DNA of 26,094 nucleotides from a virus. Every line of letters starts with the position of its first letter. Positions within the stretch are counted from its first letter, which is position 1. Below, in pieces: positions 15,101 to 23,367 of the stretch. The notes below the pieces were generated by a model, which was not told where the DNA came from, searched no databases, and worked only from the letters and a program-made list of their open reading frames with translations. The DNA is taken from positions 1-26,094 of IMG/VR virus record IMGVR_UViG_3300030406_001766, one strand, 5' to 3'. The position numbers and the translations under genes were made by a program.

Positions 15101-16166
15101 ATTAACTGGTAATGGACCTGCTGATATGAGATTACGTAAAGTTTGGGAAGCTGGTGGATGGAAACCACGTTCAATCAAACTTGGTGGTATATGGGTAGGG
15201 CATGAGTCCTTAGAACCATTTACTAGTATTCTATCTGGTATAGCTGACCTTGGTGATAATATGGATACTATAGGTACAGATGCTGTTGAAAGAGGCTTAT
15301 TAAGTTATACGTTAGCACTTTCTAAAGGTATGATTACTAAGACTTACCTACAAGGTTTAACAGGATTAACTGATTTATTTGGTAATAATCCTAAGAAGTT
15401 AGAAAGGATAGCTGCTAATATAATGAATAATGTTATACCTTATGCTGGCTTAAGAAACGAAATAGGTAAGTTTCTCAACCCTCATATGAAGGAACTTAAT
15501 GCTGGATTATGGGAAACAGTTCGTAGTAGGAATCTATTCTTAGAAGGGATTGCTGGAGAAAGACAACTTCCAACTAAATATGATGTTCTAACTGGACAAC
15601 CTATTAAAGATTGGAATCCTATAGTTAGGTTCTATAATATGATCAGCCCTGTTCAACTTAATTTTGAAGAACATGGGTATAGTAAAGAGGAGTGGACAGA
15701 ATCACAAATCGGACGAGCTACTTTATTTAAGAGTCAGTTTGATTTAAATTTAGCAACACTAACTGGACCTGATGGTACATCATTAGCAGAAGCACCTGAA
15801 GTTAGATCTCAATTCCAAAAAGCTTTAGGTGATCAACGTTTAGATTTACAGCTTGCTAAGCTTTCTAAGAAGAAGAAATTCATTGAATCTATGAATCAGA
15901 TGGAGAAAGATATCAGAGATGGCTTACATAGGCGTCCTCCTGGTATTAATCCTATGGATTATCCTCATAACAAAATGATTAGAGATATATTTAATCAAGC
16001 TAAGAGGAAAGCGTGGGCTACGCTTCAAAGTCATCCTGACGTTATAACCTTAATGAGTGCTAGAAAGAAAGCTGAAGCATCAGTATATAATAGAATAGAT
16101 AAACCTGTAAAGAGCAGATCACAATACGAAGAAGCAAACCAATTACTCCAAATGACTAACAGGTAA
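12138..16166 (+). CDS. Internal core protein (T7 gp16-like)
   Basis: At 1342 residues it is close to T7 gp16 (1318). A charged coiled-coil start (residues about 10-55, rich in Glu, Gln and Ala) is followed by a Gly/Ala hydrophobic segment ([15 protein letters not shown], about residue 144 on) and then long helical regions; the C-terminus is basic and polar. gp16 is ejected first and forms the inner-membrane end of the DNA conduit. I see no lytic transglycosylase domain at the N-terminus, unlike T7 gp16, so peptidoglycan opening must be done by another protein or domain. The gene starts inside the end of gp15 and is followed, after two bases, by the tail fibre ATG. Confidence 0.87.
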   Translation: MSERPFIDHTLVEQSNELTEQRLNEEAIERQKSEEDAAAQKAAEAQRAAEQKDPHGAKDPSKFGLGENLTELKNAVLGGTRDTVSSFATAPERALDMASGAMVKEINETGDYEPDFNPLGGDLNPITKTWWGNFLRTGVHFGTMAIPIVGWGSALAKGTGTLSAIAKGTVMSSNWLVKGASVGAVQDIFSEYSQDANGLQVVRDRFGFIDTPCTTNDSDHPAMKTVKSVCEGVGLGVPIEGTMRAIGKVRKLKGKVNNPTKDVLNNIDKLESAAIFKAEQTAKALVSKNLRAKTLQKLYNKGVDFTKLDPDQQIFEMLKVQKADRSRKFSTWTPDFEDNLDRAERKIAEAADSIQKQTLEKGQVELNKPGFGAHKNKPIGEHWQGAPNSLGSAWDIAKTLKRITLEWGSELGSTESLITPAAAESIANTGSKLKGINNIISKELRNDPRFVELEKDLTARGKGLHDVYSDAFERMKETVGGRDAAQLETDEFWRPFLESIDDPDQWSLEEILAADLIQQSLFKQLRDRGIASRELINVTNIDDVGGPLEYLKNNLIVGLEQVERSRFIMSQPYRDMLSQPGGKKLAEQVLTDLHGQVKGRVSMMFDVARDAPSDDLLRAMLEAFSMSNKINNWQDFDSYMRHRLIGHTSADGIRQTGAIVKELQGVMINSMLSSPKTPIRAILGTSTATFLRPIAQTLGGAGRYITTGFTDDSVLREGLAEINAMIHTVPEAFEYFKHRLNGYWTGDLSTVKSRYAEYTLDDQQWDLMRYWAEESGRASDGEVGAFRVTNLARTANHSNFFNYNMKLLAATDDAFTMILGRARARSKALRGAMEAKADGLIPDISHELIREYETRLQNEIFDPNTGAINDSMLSYARGEVTLTKDLTGFGKSLNELFTTYPQLKPFYMFARTGINGLELTMKHTPGFNFLVREFNDIAKATPDNLESVVKYGIENAQDLANAKALQNGRLAIGGSIMFMAGQKYLSGELTGNGPADMRLRKVWEAGGWKPRSIKLGGIWVGHESLEPFTSILSGIADLGDNMDTIGTDAVERGLLSYTLALSKGMITKTYLQGLTGLTDLFGNNPKKLERIAANIMNNVIPYAGLRNEIGKFLNPHMKELNAGLWETVRSRNLFLEGIAGERQLPTKYDVLTGQPIKDWNPIVRFYNMISPVQLNFEEHGYSKEEWTESQIGRATLFKSQFDLNLATLTGPDGTSLAEAPEVRSQFQKALGDQRLDLQLAKLSKKKKFIESMNQMEKDIRDGLHRRPPGINPMDYPHNKMIRDIFNQAKRKAWATLQSHPDVITLMSARKKAEASVYNRIDKPVKSRSQYEEANQLLQMTNR

Positions 16167-16168
16167 CT

Positions 16169-19100
16169 ATGGCTTATACAATTGAAAATAACTATACAGG
16201 AAACGGTTCTACTAGAATCTATTCCTTCACATTCCCATATTTAGAAGACACCGATATTAAGGTTTCCCTTAATCAGGTTGATACAACAAATTTCGAACTT
16301 GCCAATGCTACCCAAATAAACTTTACTGCTGATGCTAGCGGAGCAACTAGTACACAAGAAGCTAGTGGTGCTCCTAAAAGTTCAGTAGCAATTAGAGTAT
16401 ATCGTGATACAAATATTGATAATCTTCAATCAGAATTCTTTTCTGGATCTGCAGTTAGAGCACAAGATTTAAACAATGACTTTAACCAAACATTATATGT
16501 TTGCCAGGAAACAGAGAAATCAGTAGATGGTAAATGGAATGATTCTACACAAACACTAGATAGTACAGAAGCTTTCATTGATAGTGATAGCTATATAATG
16601 ACAGCTAAAGCTATTGATGACAGAATTAATACTAATATAGCTTCTCACTCCTTAACAGATGGAAAGATCTGGGCAGGTAATGGTAGTAATGTAAGTGCTC
16701 AGGTTACCCCTTCAGGGGATGTAACCATGTCTAATGCAGGTGCATTCACTATAGCCAATGGTGCTGTAGAACATGCAATGCTTGCAAATGATTCTGTAGA
16801 TGGAGATAATATACAAGACGATGCAATCAATTCAGAACATATTACTGATGGTTCGGTTGATCTTGCACACTTATCTGCAAACTCAGTAAACTCATCTAAA
16901 ATAGTAGATGGGTCTATTGTTAATGCTGATCTTAATAGTTCTGCAGATATAGCACATAGTAAATTAGCTAGTGTTACATCCGGTCAAATTCTTGTAGGAA
17001 ATGGGTCTAACGTACCTACAGCTGTAGCAGTTTCAGGTGATGTAACCTTAGCAAATGATGGTGCTGTTACTATAGCTAATGATGCTGTGGAACAGGCTAT
17101 GATTGCTGACGATGCAGTAGGTGCTGACCAACTAGCAAGTAATGCTGTGGTTAACGCTTCTGTAGCATCTGGTGCAGCTATTGCTCATAATAAACTAGCA
17201 AACGTAACTGACGGTCAAATACTTGTTGGTAATGGATCTAACGTTCCAACTGCTGTGGCAGTATCTGGTGACGTAACTATTGCTAATACAGGTGCTGTAA
17301 CAATTGCTAATAATGCAGTTGAGATCGGTATGATAGGTTGCGAACAGACAACTATATCAGATAGTGACTCGCATATTCCTACATCAGGAGCTGTTGTAGA
17401 TTATGTCTCAAGTGTAATTGCACCTATTGGTGGACTTGAGGTTATAGCAGACGATGAGTCCTTCCCTAATACCATACCCGCAGCTGGTGTTGTAATTAGT
17501 ATAACTGACGCAGCTGGGTTACAAGTTAATTCTAGTGGTGTATCTACTAACGGTGATACATTAGATAATTCTACTGTAACAATTAACGGGTTCCCTTCCG
17601 AATTAAGAGGTGGTGTTGGTTCAAACCCTGATCCTTATGTATTCCAGTCCGGTGCTGGTTTGATGGTTGTATCCACTGGATCAAGTCAGACTTATAATTA
17701 CCACCAGGCAATGATAAGGGAGTCAGACTTTGTACAGTTAAGTGATGATATAAACGACTTTAATAATAGATACCGTGTAGCAGCTGGAGAACCTGGATCT
17801 GATAATGATGAAGGTGATTTAGTGTTTGATACTAATGCTAACAAGATGAAAGTCTATGATGGATCATCTTGGGGTGAAGTAACATCTACTGGTGACTTTA
17901 AATATCTAGTACTGACCAATCCTGGTACAACTGATGCACCTACACTTACTAACGCAACATTTGATTTAAAAGAAACTAGTACATCAGGTAGTGCAGCTAG
18001 TGTAGCAAGTGCAGCACAACTGATAGTTAGTGTTAACGGTGTTATACAGAAAGCTAATACAGGTACTTCTGCACCAGCTGAAGGTTTCGCTTTATCTGAT
18101 GCAGATACTATTGTATTCAGTTCAGCCCCAGGAGCTGGTGCTAGTATATTTATTATACAAATCGGTTCTGCTGTAAGTATTCCTACACCAGGAGATGGTA
18201 CAGTAAGTGCAGCTAAAATAGCAGCTGGAGCAGTAATAGCAGCTAAGATAGGTACAGGTGCAGTGGAACATGCTAAACTGGCAGCTGATTGCGTAGATGG
18301 AGATAACCTAGCTGACAATGCTGTTGATTCTGAGCATTATACAGATGGATCTATAGATAATGAGCACCTAGCTGACAACGCTGTTAATCTAGATGAAATG
18401 GCTCATGGTACTCAAGGTGATGTACTTTATTATGGATCTGGAGGCGCTCCTGCACGTTTAGGTGCTGGTACTAATGGTTACTTCCTAAAAACACAAGGTG
18501 GAAGTGCCAACCCAGTATGGGCTGAAGTTACAACAACTGACACACTTTCAAATCGGAATGTTATAATCAACTCAGCATTTGAAATAGCTCAAAGAGTTAC
18601 AAGTTCGACTTCACAAGAGTATGTCTTAGATAGATGGTACCAACAATTATCTGGAGCAAGTTCTACACTCAGTCAAGAAACATTTAGTGGTGGTGATGAA
18701 ATAGAAGGATCTGGGAAATATGCCAGAATGAATGTAACTACAGGAGCTGACTGGTCCAGTCTTAGATATAGAGTTGAGAATGTTAGAAGACTTGTACCTG
18801 GTTCTTGGACTTTATCTTTCTGGGCTAAAGGTACAACACCTCCAGGTGGTTTAAAATTCTGGGCGAATCAAGATTTTGGTAGTTCTGGTAGTGCTGATGT
18901 TGATATAGCAGAGACATCTTTAACAGCTTTAGATAGTACTTGGACAAGGCAATCTCTTACATTTACCGTTCCATCTTTAAGTGGTAAGACGATTAATGAT
19001 GCTGATAGCTTCTTCAATTTCCATATAGGACAAGGTAGTAGCGCTGCTAGCACAGCTTGGGACTTATTAATTGCTAATGTTCAACTTGAAGAAGGTACAT

Positions 19101-19504
19101 CAGCTACTACATATGAGAAGAAATCTATTAGCCAAGAAATGCAAGACTGCCAGAGATATTGCCAAGTTTTCCATAAGAAAATTGGCTTAATTATGAGGGT
19201 CCATTCTTCTACTCAAGTTTTAAGTCATATACCACTTAAGTCTCCTATGAGAGCAGTACCTACATATACAATCGCTCCTAGTTCTGCAAACTATGACCTT
19301 TTATATGGAGGATCCGTTCTTGCTAACCAAGCATCTGGATGGGCTTTTAGTGCAGGAGGTGCTAGATTAGGTGGTTTCGAATTAATGAATACAAGAAGTT
19401 CAGGAACTTACAGCAGTCTAGATACAGTACTTCATGCTAATTTACAACATGGATATGGACCTACTGATAGAGAATGGTTCGCTAAAGCAGAGGCGGAGCT
19501 TTAA
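16169..19504 (+). CDS. Tail fibre protein (T7 gp17-like N-terminus, repeat shaft)
   Basis: This 1111-residue trimeric-fibre candidate (T7 gp17: 553) begins with the T7 tail-fibre attachment domain (YTGNGSTRIYSFTFPYLED ... VYRDTNIDNLQSEFFSGSAVRAQDLN, residues about 9-110), which anchors it to gp11/gp12. The shaft holds tandem repeats of the form GQILVGNGSNVPTAVAVSGD plus GAVTIANDAVE and shorter DGDNIxDDxxxSEHxxDGS units. The C-terminal third (from about residue 797, NVIINSAFEIAQRV) is a jelly-roll-like carbohydrate-binding domain ending with the common phage pattern LEEGTSATTYEKKSISQEM and DCQRYC. It should bind the cyanobacterial lipopolysaccharide. It starts two bases after gp16. The N-terminal assignment is secure; the binding specificity is unknown. 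Confidence 0.9.
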   Translation: MAYTIENNYTGNGSTRIYSFTFPYLEDTDIKVSLNQVDTTNFELANATQINFTADASGATSTQEASGAPKSSVAIRVYRDTNIDNLQSEFFSGSAVRAQDLNNDFNQTLYVCQETEKSVDGKWNDSTQTLDSTEAFIDSDSYIMTAKAIDDRINTNIASHSLTDGKIWAGNGSNVSAQVTPSGDVTMSNAGAFTIANGAVEHAMLANDSVDGDNIQDDAINSEHITDGSVDLAHLSANSVNSSKIVDGSIVNADLNSSADIAHSKLASVTSGQILVGNGSNVPTAVAVSGDVTLANDGAVTIANDAVEQAMIADDAVGADQLASNAVVNASVASGAAIAHNKLANVTDGQILVGNGSNVPTAVAVSGDVTIANTGAVTIANNAVEIGMIGCEQTTISDSDSHIPTSGAVVDYVSSVIAPIGGLEVIADDESFPNTIPAAGVVISITDAAGLQVNSSGVSTNGDTLDNSTVTINGFPSELRGGVGSNPDPYVFQSGAGLMVVSTGSSQTYNYHQAMIRESDFVQLSDDINDFNNRYRVAAGEPGSDNDEGDLVFDTNANKMKVYDGSSWGEVTSTGDFKYLVLTNPGTTDAPTLTNATFDLKETSTSGSAASVASAAQLIVSVNGVIQKANTGTSAPAEGFALSDADTIVFSSAPGAGASIFIIQIGSAVSIPTPGDGTVSAAKIAAGAVIAAKIGTGAVEHAKLAADCVDGDNLADNAVDSEHYTDGSIDNEHLADNAVNLDEMAHGTQGDVLYYGSGGAPARLGAGTNGYFLKTQGGSANPVWAEVTTTDTLSNRNVIINSAFEIAQRVTSSTSQEYVLDRWYQQLSGASSTLSQETFSGGDEIEGSGKYARMNVTTGADWSSLRYRVENVRRLVPGSWTLSFWAKGTTPPGGLKFWANQDFGSSGSADVDIAETSLTALDSTWTRQSLTFTVPSLSGKTINDADSFFNFHIGQGSSAASTAWDLLIANVQLEEGTSATTYEKKSISQEMQDCQRYCQVFHKKIGLIMRVHSSTQVLSHIPLKSPMRAVPTYTIAPSSANYDLLYGGSVLANQASGWAFSAGGARLGGFELMNTRSSGTYSSLDTVLHANLQHGYGPTDREWFAKAEAEL
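16949..17330 (+). repeat. 77-residue tandem repeat in the tail fibre shaft
   Basis: Bases from 16949 and again from 17180 (offset 231 bases, 77 codons) encode the same module: IAHxKLAxVTxGQILVGNGSNVP ... GAVTIAN. The protein cores are almost identical while the DNA differs at many third positions. A diverged earlier copy begins near 16640 (GKIWAGNGSNVSAQVTPSGD). Repeat number is a natural way for the shaft to vary in length. Confidence 0.85.
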
Positions 19505-19506
19505 TT

Positions 19507-19686
19507 ATGGCAATTACTAATTACAAATTTAATAAAGATTCAGCCGGACAAGTAACGGGTGTTCATCCCTATATTGACGGTACCCTGAAAGTAGGAATCT
19601 GCATCCCTCTTGCTGAAGGTAACTCTGATTATAGAGAATATAAAAAATGGGTAGATGCAGGTAACACAGCGGAGGCAGCAGATTAA
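19507..19686 (+). CDS. 59-residue tail-fibre-associated protein
   Basis: The ATG follows the fibre stop by two bases and the stop overlaps the next start as TAATG, so it is co-translated with two adhesin genes. The protein begins MAITNYKFNKDSAGQV and ends with the pattern NSDYREYKKWVDAGNTAEAAD. Endings of the form YxEYxxWxxxGNTPEPAD are typical of small phage tail-fibre-region proteins, including fibre assembly chaperones. A chaperone or adaptor role between the two fibres is inferred from this and from position. It is too short for a full fibre-assembly protein. Confidence 0.68.
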   Translation: MAITNYKFNKDSAGQVTGVHPYIDGTLKVGICIPLAEGNSDYREYKKWVDAGNTAEAAD

Positions 19687-21392
19687 TGGCATTAACAACC
19701 GTAAAAGCTGCCGGAATAGCAGCTGATTCAATCGATGAAACAAAAATAGCAGATAATGGCATAGATTCAGAACATTATAATGATGGATCTATAGATCATG
19801 CACATTTAGCAGCTGATTGCGTAGATGGAGATAATATCCAAGATGATGTTATTAACTCAGAGCATATTGCCGCTGGTGCAGTTGATCTAGAACATATGTC
19901 TTCTCAATCCGTTGATGAAGATAATCTTTATATATCTAATGCTGGTACTAATGGTCAATACCTACAAAAACAATCAGGTAATAATGGCGGTTTAACATGG
20001 GCTGATGTATCTGCAGGTGTAACTAGTGACGGACAATATAATACAGTCGCTGGTACGAATGCAGGGGATAGTTTTAACGGAACGAATGCTACAGATAATA
20101 CTCTATACGGATTCGATGCCGGTACAGCAATTACAGATGGAGATGATAACACCTTTATTGGTTATCAAGCAGGTGCTGCAACAGCTGAAGCTAGCTTACA
20201 TGTTGCCGTTGGACATAGAGCCTTAGCAAGTCATAATGCAAATGCAGCGTCCGGTATTACTGGTAATACTGCTATAGGCACGAAAGCTATGGAGGATTCT
20301 ACATCAGCTTATAATACTGTTGCTGTAGGTAGAGAGGCGATGTTGAATTCGGTTGACGGATATTCCAATACAATGCTAGGCTTTCAGGCTGGTAAGAATG
20401 GTTTCCAATCAGGTAATGGCCATGATAACATTGGAATAGGAGCATTGTGTTTTGACTCAGCAACTTCGGCAGTTGGTAATGTTGGTATTGGTGCTCAAGC
20501 ATTAGAAGATTTGACAACAGGTGATTATAATACTGTTGTTGGACAGGAAGCCGGGAAAAATATGACTACTGGTACAGGTAACGCTATCCTAGGTTATTAT
20601 TGTGCCCCTGGAATAACAGAGGGGGAGAATAATGTTGCTATTGGAAACCAGGCTATGTCAACTGGAACAATAGAAGGAGATAGAAATACTTGTGTAGGTC
20701 TAAACGCAGGTAACAGTACAACTTCAGGAAGCCAAAATACTTGTATTGGCGGTAAAACAGGTAATAATATAACTACCGGTAGTAATAATACACTTATAGG
20801 CTATGACTGCGGGTATACCGTTAGTTCAGGTTCTCACGCAGTTTGCTTAGGATATAGAGCCGGTCAAAACCAAATATCAACAACAGGTGACTCTCTTTGG
20901 ATTGCTAAAGGCGCAAACGGTGCTGCTAATGGTAATGTCTGGATTTATGGTTCAGATGGTGGTGCTTGTACACAAGGTAACAACAGCTCTTCTTGGACTA
21001 CAACTTCTGATCAAAGACTAAAGAAAAATATTGTTGATAATAATGTAGGTCTCAGTGTTATTGATAATCTTAAAGTTAGAAACTTTGAGTATAGAACTGA
21101 AGCTGAAATTGATAGAAGTGCATTTCCAAAAGTCAGTACAGATAAATTCACTAAAGAAGAAGCAGATGAAGGTTTAGGTGTAGAAGGTGAGTATAAACAA
21201 ACATTAGCTTTAGGCCATGGTGGTACACAAATTGGTATTATTGCTCAAGAATTAGAATCAGTTGCTCCTAGTTGTGTAACAACAGATCCTTTAACAGGAG
21301 TAAAAACTGTAGATACAGATGAAATTATGTGGCACATGCTTAATGCAATTAAAGAATTATCAGCTAAAGTCAAAGCACTAGAGGCTGGATGA
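19686..21392 (+). CDS. Second tail fibre/adhesin with C-terminal S74 self-cleaving chaperone
   Basis: The N-terminal 110 residues repeat the shaft motif of the neighbouring fibre (DSEHYNDGSIDHAHLAADCVDGDN). The middle (about 130-400) is a series of YadA-head-like strands (NTxIGxxAxxxxxxGxxNTxIG), typical of trimeric beta-roll adhesins. The end is an intramolecular chaperone/peptidase S74 domain with SDQRLKKNI at residues 441-449, GIIAQELE and a final coiled coil (NAIKELSAKVKALEAG). The catalytic Ser441 and Lys446 have the same spacing as in endosialidase chaperones, so autocleavage before Ser441, releasing about 128 residues after trimer folding, is predicted. It lacks the T7 gp17 anchor, so it must attach through another protein. 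Domain calls are confident; its receptor is unknown. Confidence 0.88.
   Translation: MALTTVKAAGIAADSIDETKIADNGIDSEHYNDGSIDHAHLAADCVDGDNIQDDVINSEHIAAGAVDLEHMSSQSVDEDNLYISNAGTNGQYLQKQSGNNGGLTWADVSAGVTSDGQYNTVAGTNAGDSFNGTNATDNTLYGFDAGTAITDGDDNTFIGYQAGAATAEASLHVAVGHRALASHNANAASGITGNTAIGTKAMEDSTSAYNTVAVGREAMLNSVDGYSNTMLGFQAGKNGFQSGNGHDNIGIGALCFDSATSAVGNVGIGAQALEDLTTGDYNTVVGQEAGKNMTTGTGNAILGYYCAPGITEGENNVAIGNQAMSTGTIEGDRNTCVGLNAGNSTTSGSQNTCIGGKTGNNITTGSNNTLIGYDCGYTVSSGSHAVCLGYRAGQNQISTTGDSLWIAKGANGAANGNVWIYGSDGGACTQGNNSSSWTTTSDQRLKKNIVDNNVGLSVIDNLKVRNFEYRTEAEIDRSAFPKVSTDKFTKEEADEGLGVEGEYKQTLALGHGGTQIGIIAQELESVAPSCVTTDPLTGVKTVDTDEIMWHMLNAIKELSAKVKALEAG
19809..19834 (+). repeat. 26-base exact repeat shared by the two adhesin genes
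   Basis: The 26 bases here are identical to 18281-18306 in the upstream fibre gene, both encoding AADCVDGDN in the same frame, within a longer region of similar motifs (for example DGSIDxxHLA; shared GATGGATCTATAGAT at 18344-18358 and 19782-19796). It is a possible substrate for recombination that would swap or delete fibre modules. Confidence 0.8.
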
Positions 21393-21787
21393 GTATAAAA
21401 ATTCCTACGCCTGATATACCTAAAAGTTTATACATCCCTCAGATGTACCTAAAACAGCCTGTAGCGGACGTTCCAGCCTTTCGGCCTATAGTCATCCCAC
21501 CGAGTGATTTGGAGCGTCCAGAGGGCACACAGAAGGCGAAGGAGAAGGAGACAACAGAAACACCAGCAGCACCTAAATTACAAATACCTGTATTAGATAT
21601 ACAAATGCCACTCCCTACAGCAGAAGTAATGGTTACCGCTGTTACTGCTGCTTTAGGAGCTGTAGCTACCACTACATTGGCACAACCTTTATTCGAACAA
21701 ATTAAAAAGTTTGTAACGAAACAGCTGAACAAACGCATTGAAGCATGGAAGAAAAAAAGGAAGGAAAAAGTCTCCTCGGCAAATTAA
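21389..21787 (+). CDS. Pro-rich protein with C-terminal hydrophobic segment, unknown
   Basis: The start overlaps the preceding adhesin stop as ATGA. The 132-residue protein has a Pro-rich, extended N-terminus (IPTPDIPKSLYIPQMY and further IP pairs), an acidic/Lys linker (residues about 45-65), a second Pro stretch (LQIPVLDIQMPLPTAEV), a hydrophobic Ala/Thr/Val helix (about residues 78-100) and a strongly basic C-terminus (KRIEAWKKKRKEK). This is the layout of a membrane-anchored or membrane-associated protein. It overlaps the next, also membrane-associated, gene by 43 bases. I do not recognise a named family; similar IP-repeat proteins are something I recall from cyanophages without a known function. 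Confidence 0.6.
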   Translation: MSIKIPTPDIPKSLYIPQMYLKQPVADVPAFRPIVIPPSDLERPEGTQKAKEKETTETPAAPKLQIPVLDIQMPLPTAEVMVTAVTAALGAVATTTLAQPLFEQIKKFVTKQLNKRIEAWKKKRKEKVSSAN

Positions 21788-22047
21788 AAGATGCCGCTGA
21801 AGACCAAGAACACCAAATCCAGATCCTTGGTACATTCGTCAGGCTTGGCGTTGTTGTTTGGTCTGGCTTCATAATAACTATGAATTACATAGAATTACCC
21901 ATGATAAAGAAAGCTGGTAACTCGGATATCACGTTCGTTGCCAGCGTGTTTACGGGAGCCCTGGCCACTTTTGGCTTGTCCACTGGTAATTCTAAAGATA
22001 AAGGCGGTCCCGTCAATTGTCCTATGGCTAAAAAGAAGGAAGAATGA
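21745..22047 (+). CDS. Small membrane protein with two transmembrane helices, holin candidate
   Basis: This 100-residue protein has a charged, probably cytoplasmic N-terminus with EDQEHQIQ, a first hydrophobic helix (about residues 29-47, LGTFVRLGVVVWSGFIITM), a short loop, a second helix (about 62-79, ITFVASVFTGALATFGLS), and a charged tail ending AKKKEE. The size, two helices and charged tail fit a class II holin, which would permeabilise the inner membrane and time lysis. However, no endolysin is in the window, so this is inference from topology only. It overlaps the genes on both sides (43 and 4 bases), so the block is translated as a unit. Confidence 0.58.
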   Translation: MEEKKEGKSLLGKLKDAAEDQEHQIQILGTFVRLGVVVWSGFIITMNYIELPMIKKAGNSDITFVASVFTGALATFGLSTGNSKDKGGPVNCPMAKKKEE

Positions 22048-22415
22048 ACAAATGGCTATTACTCTTCCTACTGTTATCCCCCTCGGTAGCGAGAGCAGAG
22101 TTAGTTACTCCCCAATTCACCCAGGGGTCGATGAACTCAACAACAACTACAACTCAAGATATAGAAGAAGACATAACGATAACAACTTACGGGTCAGCCT
22201 TGAACAAGTGGAGTGGGGACAATATAACCCATACCTCCACCTCATCAGGCGGTATCGCAGACTCAGATTCAGTATTCAACATGACGACAGCTGGTTCAGA
22301 TTTCTCACTAGAGATTATAACAAGAGCCGCAAGTCAGGTACTAGAAGTAACAGAAATCGAAAGAACAATCGAAACTACTGCTACTACTACCTCCTTATCG
22401 GTCTTCTCACAATAG
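22044..22415 (+). CDS. Secreted Thr-rich protein with signal peptide
   Basis: This 123-residue protein starts in an ATGA overlap and behind AAGGAAG. It has a clear signal peptide (MNKWLLLFLLLSPSVARA, cleavage after residue 18) and a mature Thr/Ser-rich, acidic beta-like domain starting ELVTPQFTQGSMNSTTTTT and ending TTTSLSVFSQ. It has no lipobox and no membrane anchor beyond the signal peptide. The form resembles a small protein I recall from T4-like cyanophages next to structural genes; its function is unknown. Most of its length is also open in the -1 frame, from 22052. This is the frame with normal signal peptide and composition, so it is the more certain of the two here. Confidence 0.65.
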   Translation: MNKWLLLFLLLSPSVARAELVTPQFTQGSMNSTTTTTQDIEEDITITTYGSALNKWSGDNITHTSTSSGGIADSDSVFNMTTAGSDFSLEIITRAASQVLEVTEIERTIETTATTTSLSVFSQ

Positions 22416-22960
22416 GTTTACCTGCTTATGCAGAACCAGAAGTGCAGAACACATCTAATCCTGTGGCTGCAGCGACTGGAAATGTAACCAATCAAGCTGT
22501 GCAATTCCAGAATAATGGAGCTCCATCTCGACAACATTTAGGTCCAAACATTAGTTGTAATGGTGCGACTATGACCTTCAGTCCATTCTATATGGGCAAT
22601 CATGTTACACCATTTGATGATGTTATGGATCAGCAAAGCTACACTGTTAGCGAGAACTGGGGAGCACAGATTAATTTCATGGTGCCATTAGATGGTTCTA
22701 TGATTGAACGCTGTAAGTCTATTGCAGCAAGACAGGAGGCTAAGATGGCTCTAGACTATGAACTAGTTAGAGCTAAAGAATGTGCATCATTGCAGCAGAA
22801 AGGTTTCATGATACGTCCTGGTACACGTGTGTATCATATGTGTAGTGATATCATTCCTATAGCTGCATTCAAAGCGGAAGTTGCCAAAGCTCAGGCTGCA
22901 GCGCTTCCACCTCAACCACCAAAACCATGGTGGAAAAAACTCAACCCATTTGGTAAATAA
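22052..22960 (+). CDS. Secreted protein in overlapping -1 frame; real start unresolved
   Basis: From the ATG at 22052 the ORF has 302 codons, but the first ~109 lie over the preceding gene in the -1 frame and read as Arg/Asn/Tyr-rich, unlike a normal domain. At residues 111-127 comes a signal-peptide-like core (YYYLLIGLLTIGLPAYA) with an AYA cleavage site, then a 175-residue mature domain starting EPEVQNTSNPVAAATG with four Cys (ISCNG, ERCKS, KECAS, HMCSD) and a Pro/Trp/Lys tail (PPKPWWKKLNPFGK). The signal suggests a start near 22340-22380, but no ATG, GTG or TTG exists in frame there; the only in-frame GTG is at 22208. So initiation at 22052, non-standard initiation, frameshifting, or a sequence error must explain it. 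The mature domain is surely coding; the function is unknown. Confidence 0.6.
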   Translation: MAITLPTVIPLGSESRVSYSPIHPGVDELNNNYNSRYRRRHNDNNLRVSLEQVEWGQYNPYLHLIRRYRRLRFSIQHDDSWFRFLTRDYNKSRKSGTRSNRNRKNNRNYCYYYLLIGLLTIGLPAYAEPEVQNTSNPVAAATGNVTNQAVQFQNNGAPSRQHLGPNISCNGATMTFSPFYMGNHVTPFDDVMDQQSYTVSENWGAQINFMVPLDGSMIERCKSIAARQEAKMALDYELVRAKECASLQQKGFMIRPGTRVYHMCSDIIPIAAFKAEVAKAQAAALPPQPPKPWWKKLNPFGK

Positions 22961-22962
22961 AA

Positions 22963-23118
22963 ATGATCCTAGTAATCAAGCCCATCCTATTCGCCTTCTT
23001 GAAGTCGGATTCAGTTAAAAAGCTCGTAGTAGATCTACTTGAAGCTTATGTAAAGCGTACCGATAACAAACTAGACGATCAAGCGTTAGCTATTGTAAAA
23101 GAAAAACTATTTAGTTAG
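22963..23118 (+). CDS. 51-residue amphipathic protein, unknown
   Basis: The ORF starts two bases after the preceding stop and its own stop abuts the ATG of the small terminase gene. It starts MILVIKPILFAFLKSDSVKK, has an N-terminal hydrophobic stretch (residues 1-13), and continues as an amphipathic helix (LVVDLLEAYVKRT) and acidic/basic end (DDQALAIVKEKLFS). It is probably membrane-associated or a helical pair. I recall similar FLKSDxVKKLVVDLLE small proteins in marine phages, but have no function for them. The tight fit between neighbours supports its reality. Confidence 0.62.
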   Translation: MILVIKPILFAFLKSDSVKKLVVDLLEAYVKRTDNKLDDQALAIVKEKLFS

Positions 23119-23367
23119 ATGAACAAAGCCACTGAAACCCAATTCAATGAATTACATAGCCTTGTCACAAAAGAATTCCTGAAAAGGGTTAAAAGTGGCG
23201 AAGCTACTACTCAAGACTTAAAAGCAGCCTGTGATTGGTTAAAGACCAATGATATTAGTGGTGTTGCTTATGATGGTAATCCATTAGATAAACTTAATAA
23301 AATTATGCCTAAAGTAGATCCCGAATTAGTACAAAGGAGGTTGTATGGCAAGAACGTTCGTGTCTAA
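23119..23367 (+). CDS. Terminase small subunit (T7 gp18-like)
   Basis: This 82-residue protein compares with 89 for T7 gp18. It is helical with a central DLKAACDWLKTNDISGVAYDGNPLDKL (about residues 34-60) and VDPELVQRRLYG near the end. The DWLKxNDISG pattern is typical of cyanopodovirus and T7-like small terminases. It would recognise concatemeric DNA and regulate the large subunit during packaging. The order in T7 is gp18 then lysis gene then gp19; here four other ORFs lie between the two subunits. Its end overlaps the start of the next gene by 23 bases and carries that gene's AGGAGG ribosome-binding site. Confidence 0.85.
   Translation: MNKATETQFNELHSLVTKEFLKRVKSGEATTQDLKAACDWLKTNDISGVAYDGNPLDKLNKIMPKVDPELVQRRLYGKNVRV

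Noticed and set aside
17854-18318. 154-codon ORF on the minus strand
   Set aside because: It lies antisense to the tail fibre shaft; its Ala/Pro/Ser-rich translation mirrors the repeat codons of the fibre gene, and no promoter or ribosome-binding site supports it.
19529-19762. Two overlapping minus-strand ORFs of 67 and 77 codons
   Set aside because: They are antisense to the 59-residue gene and the start of the second adhesin, with no supporting signals.
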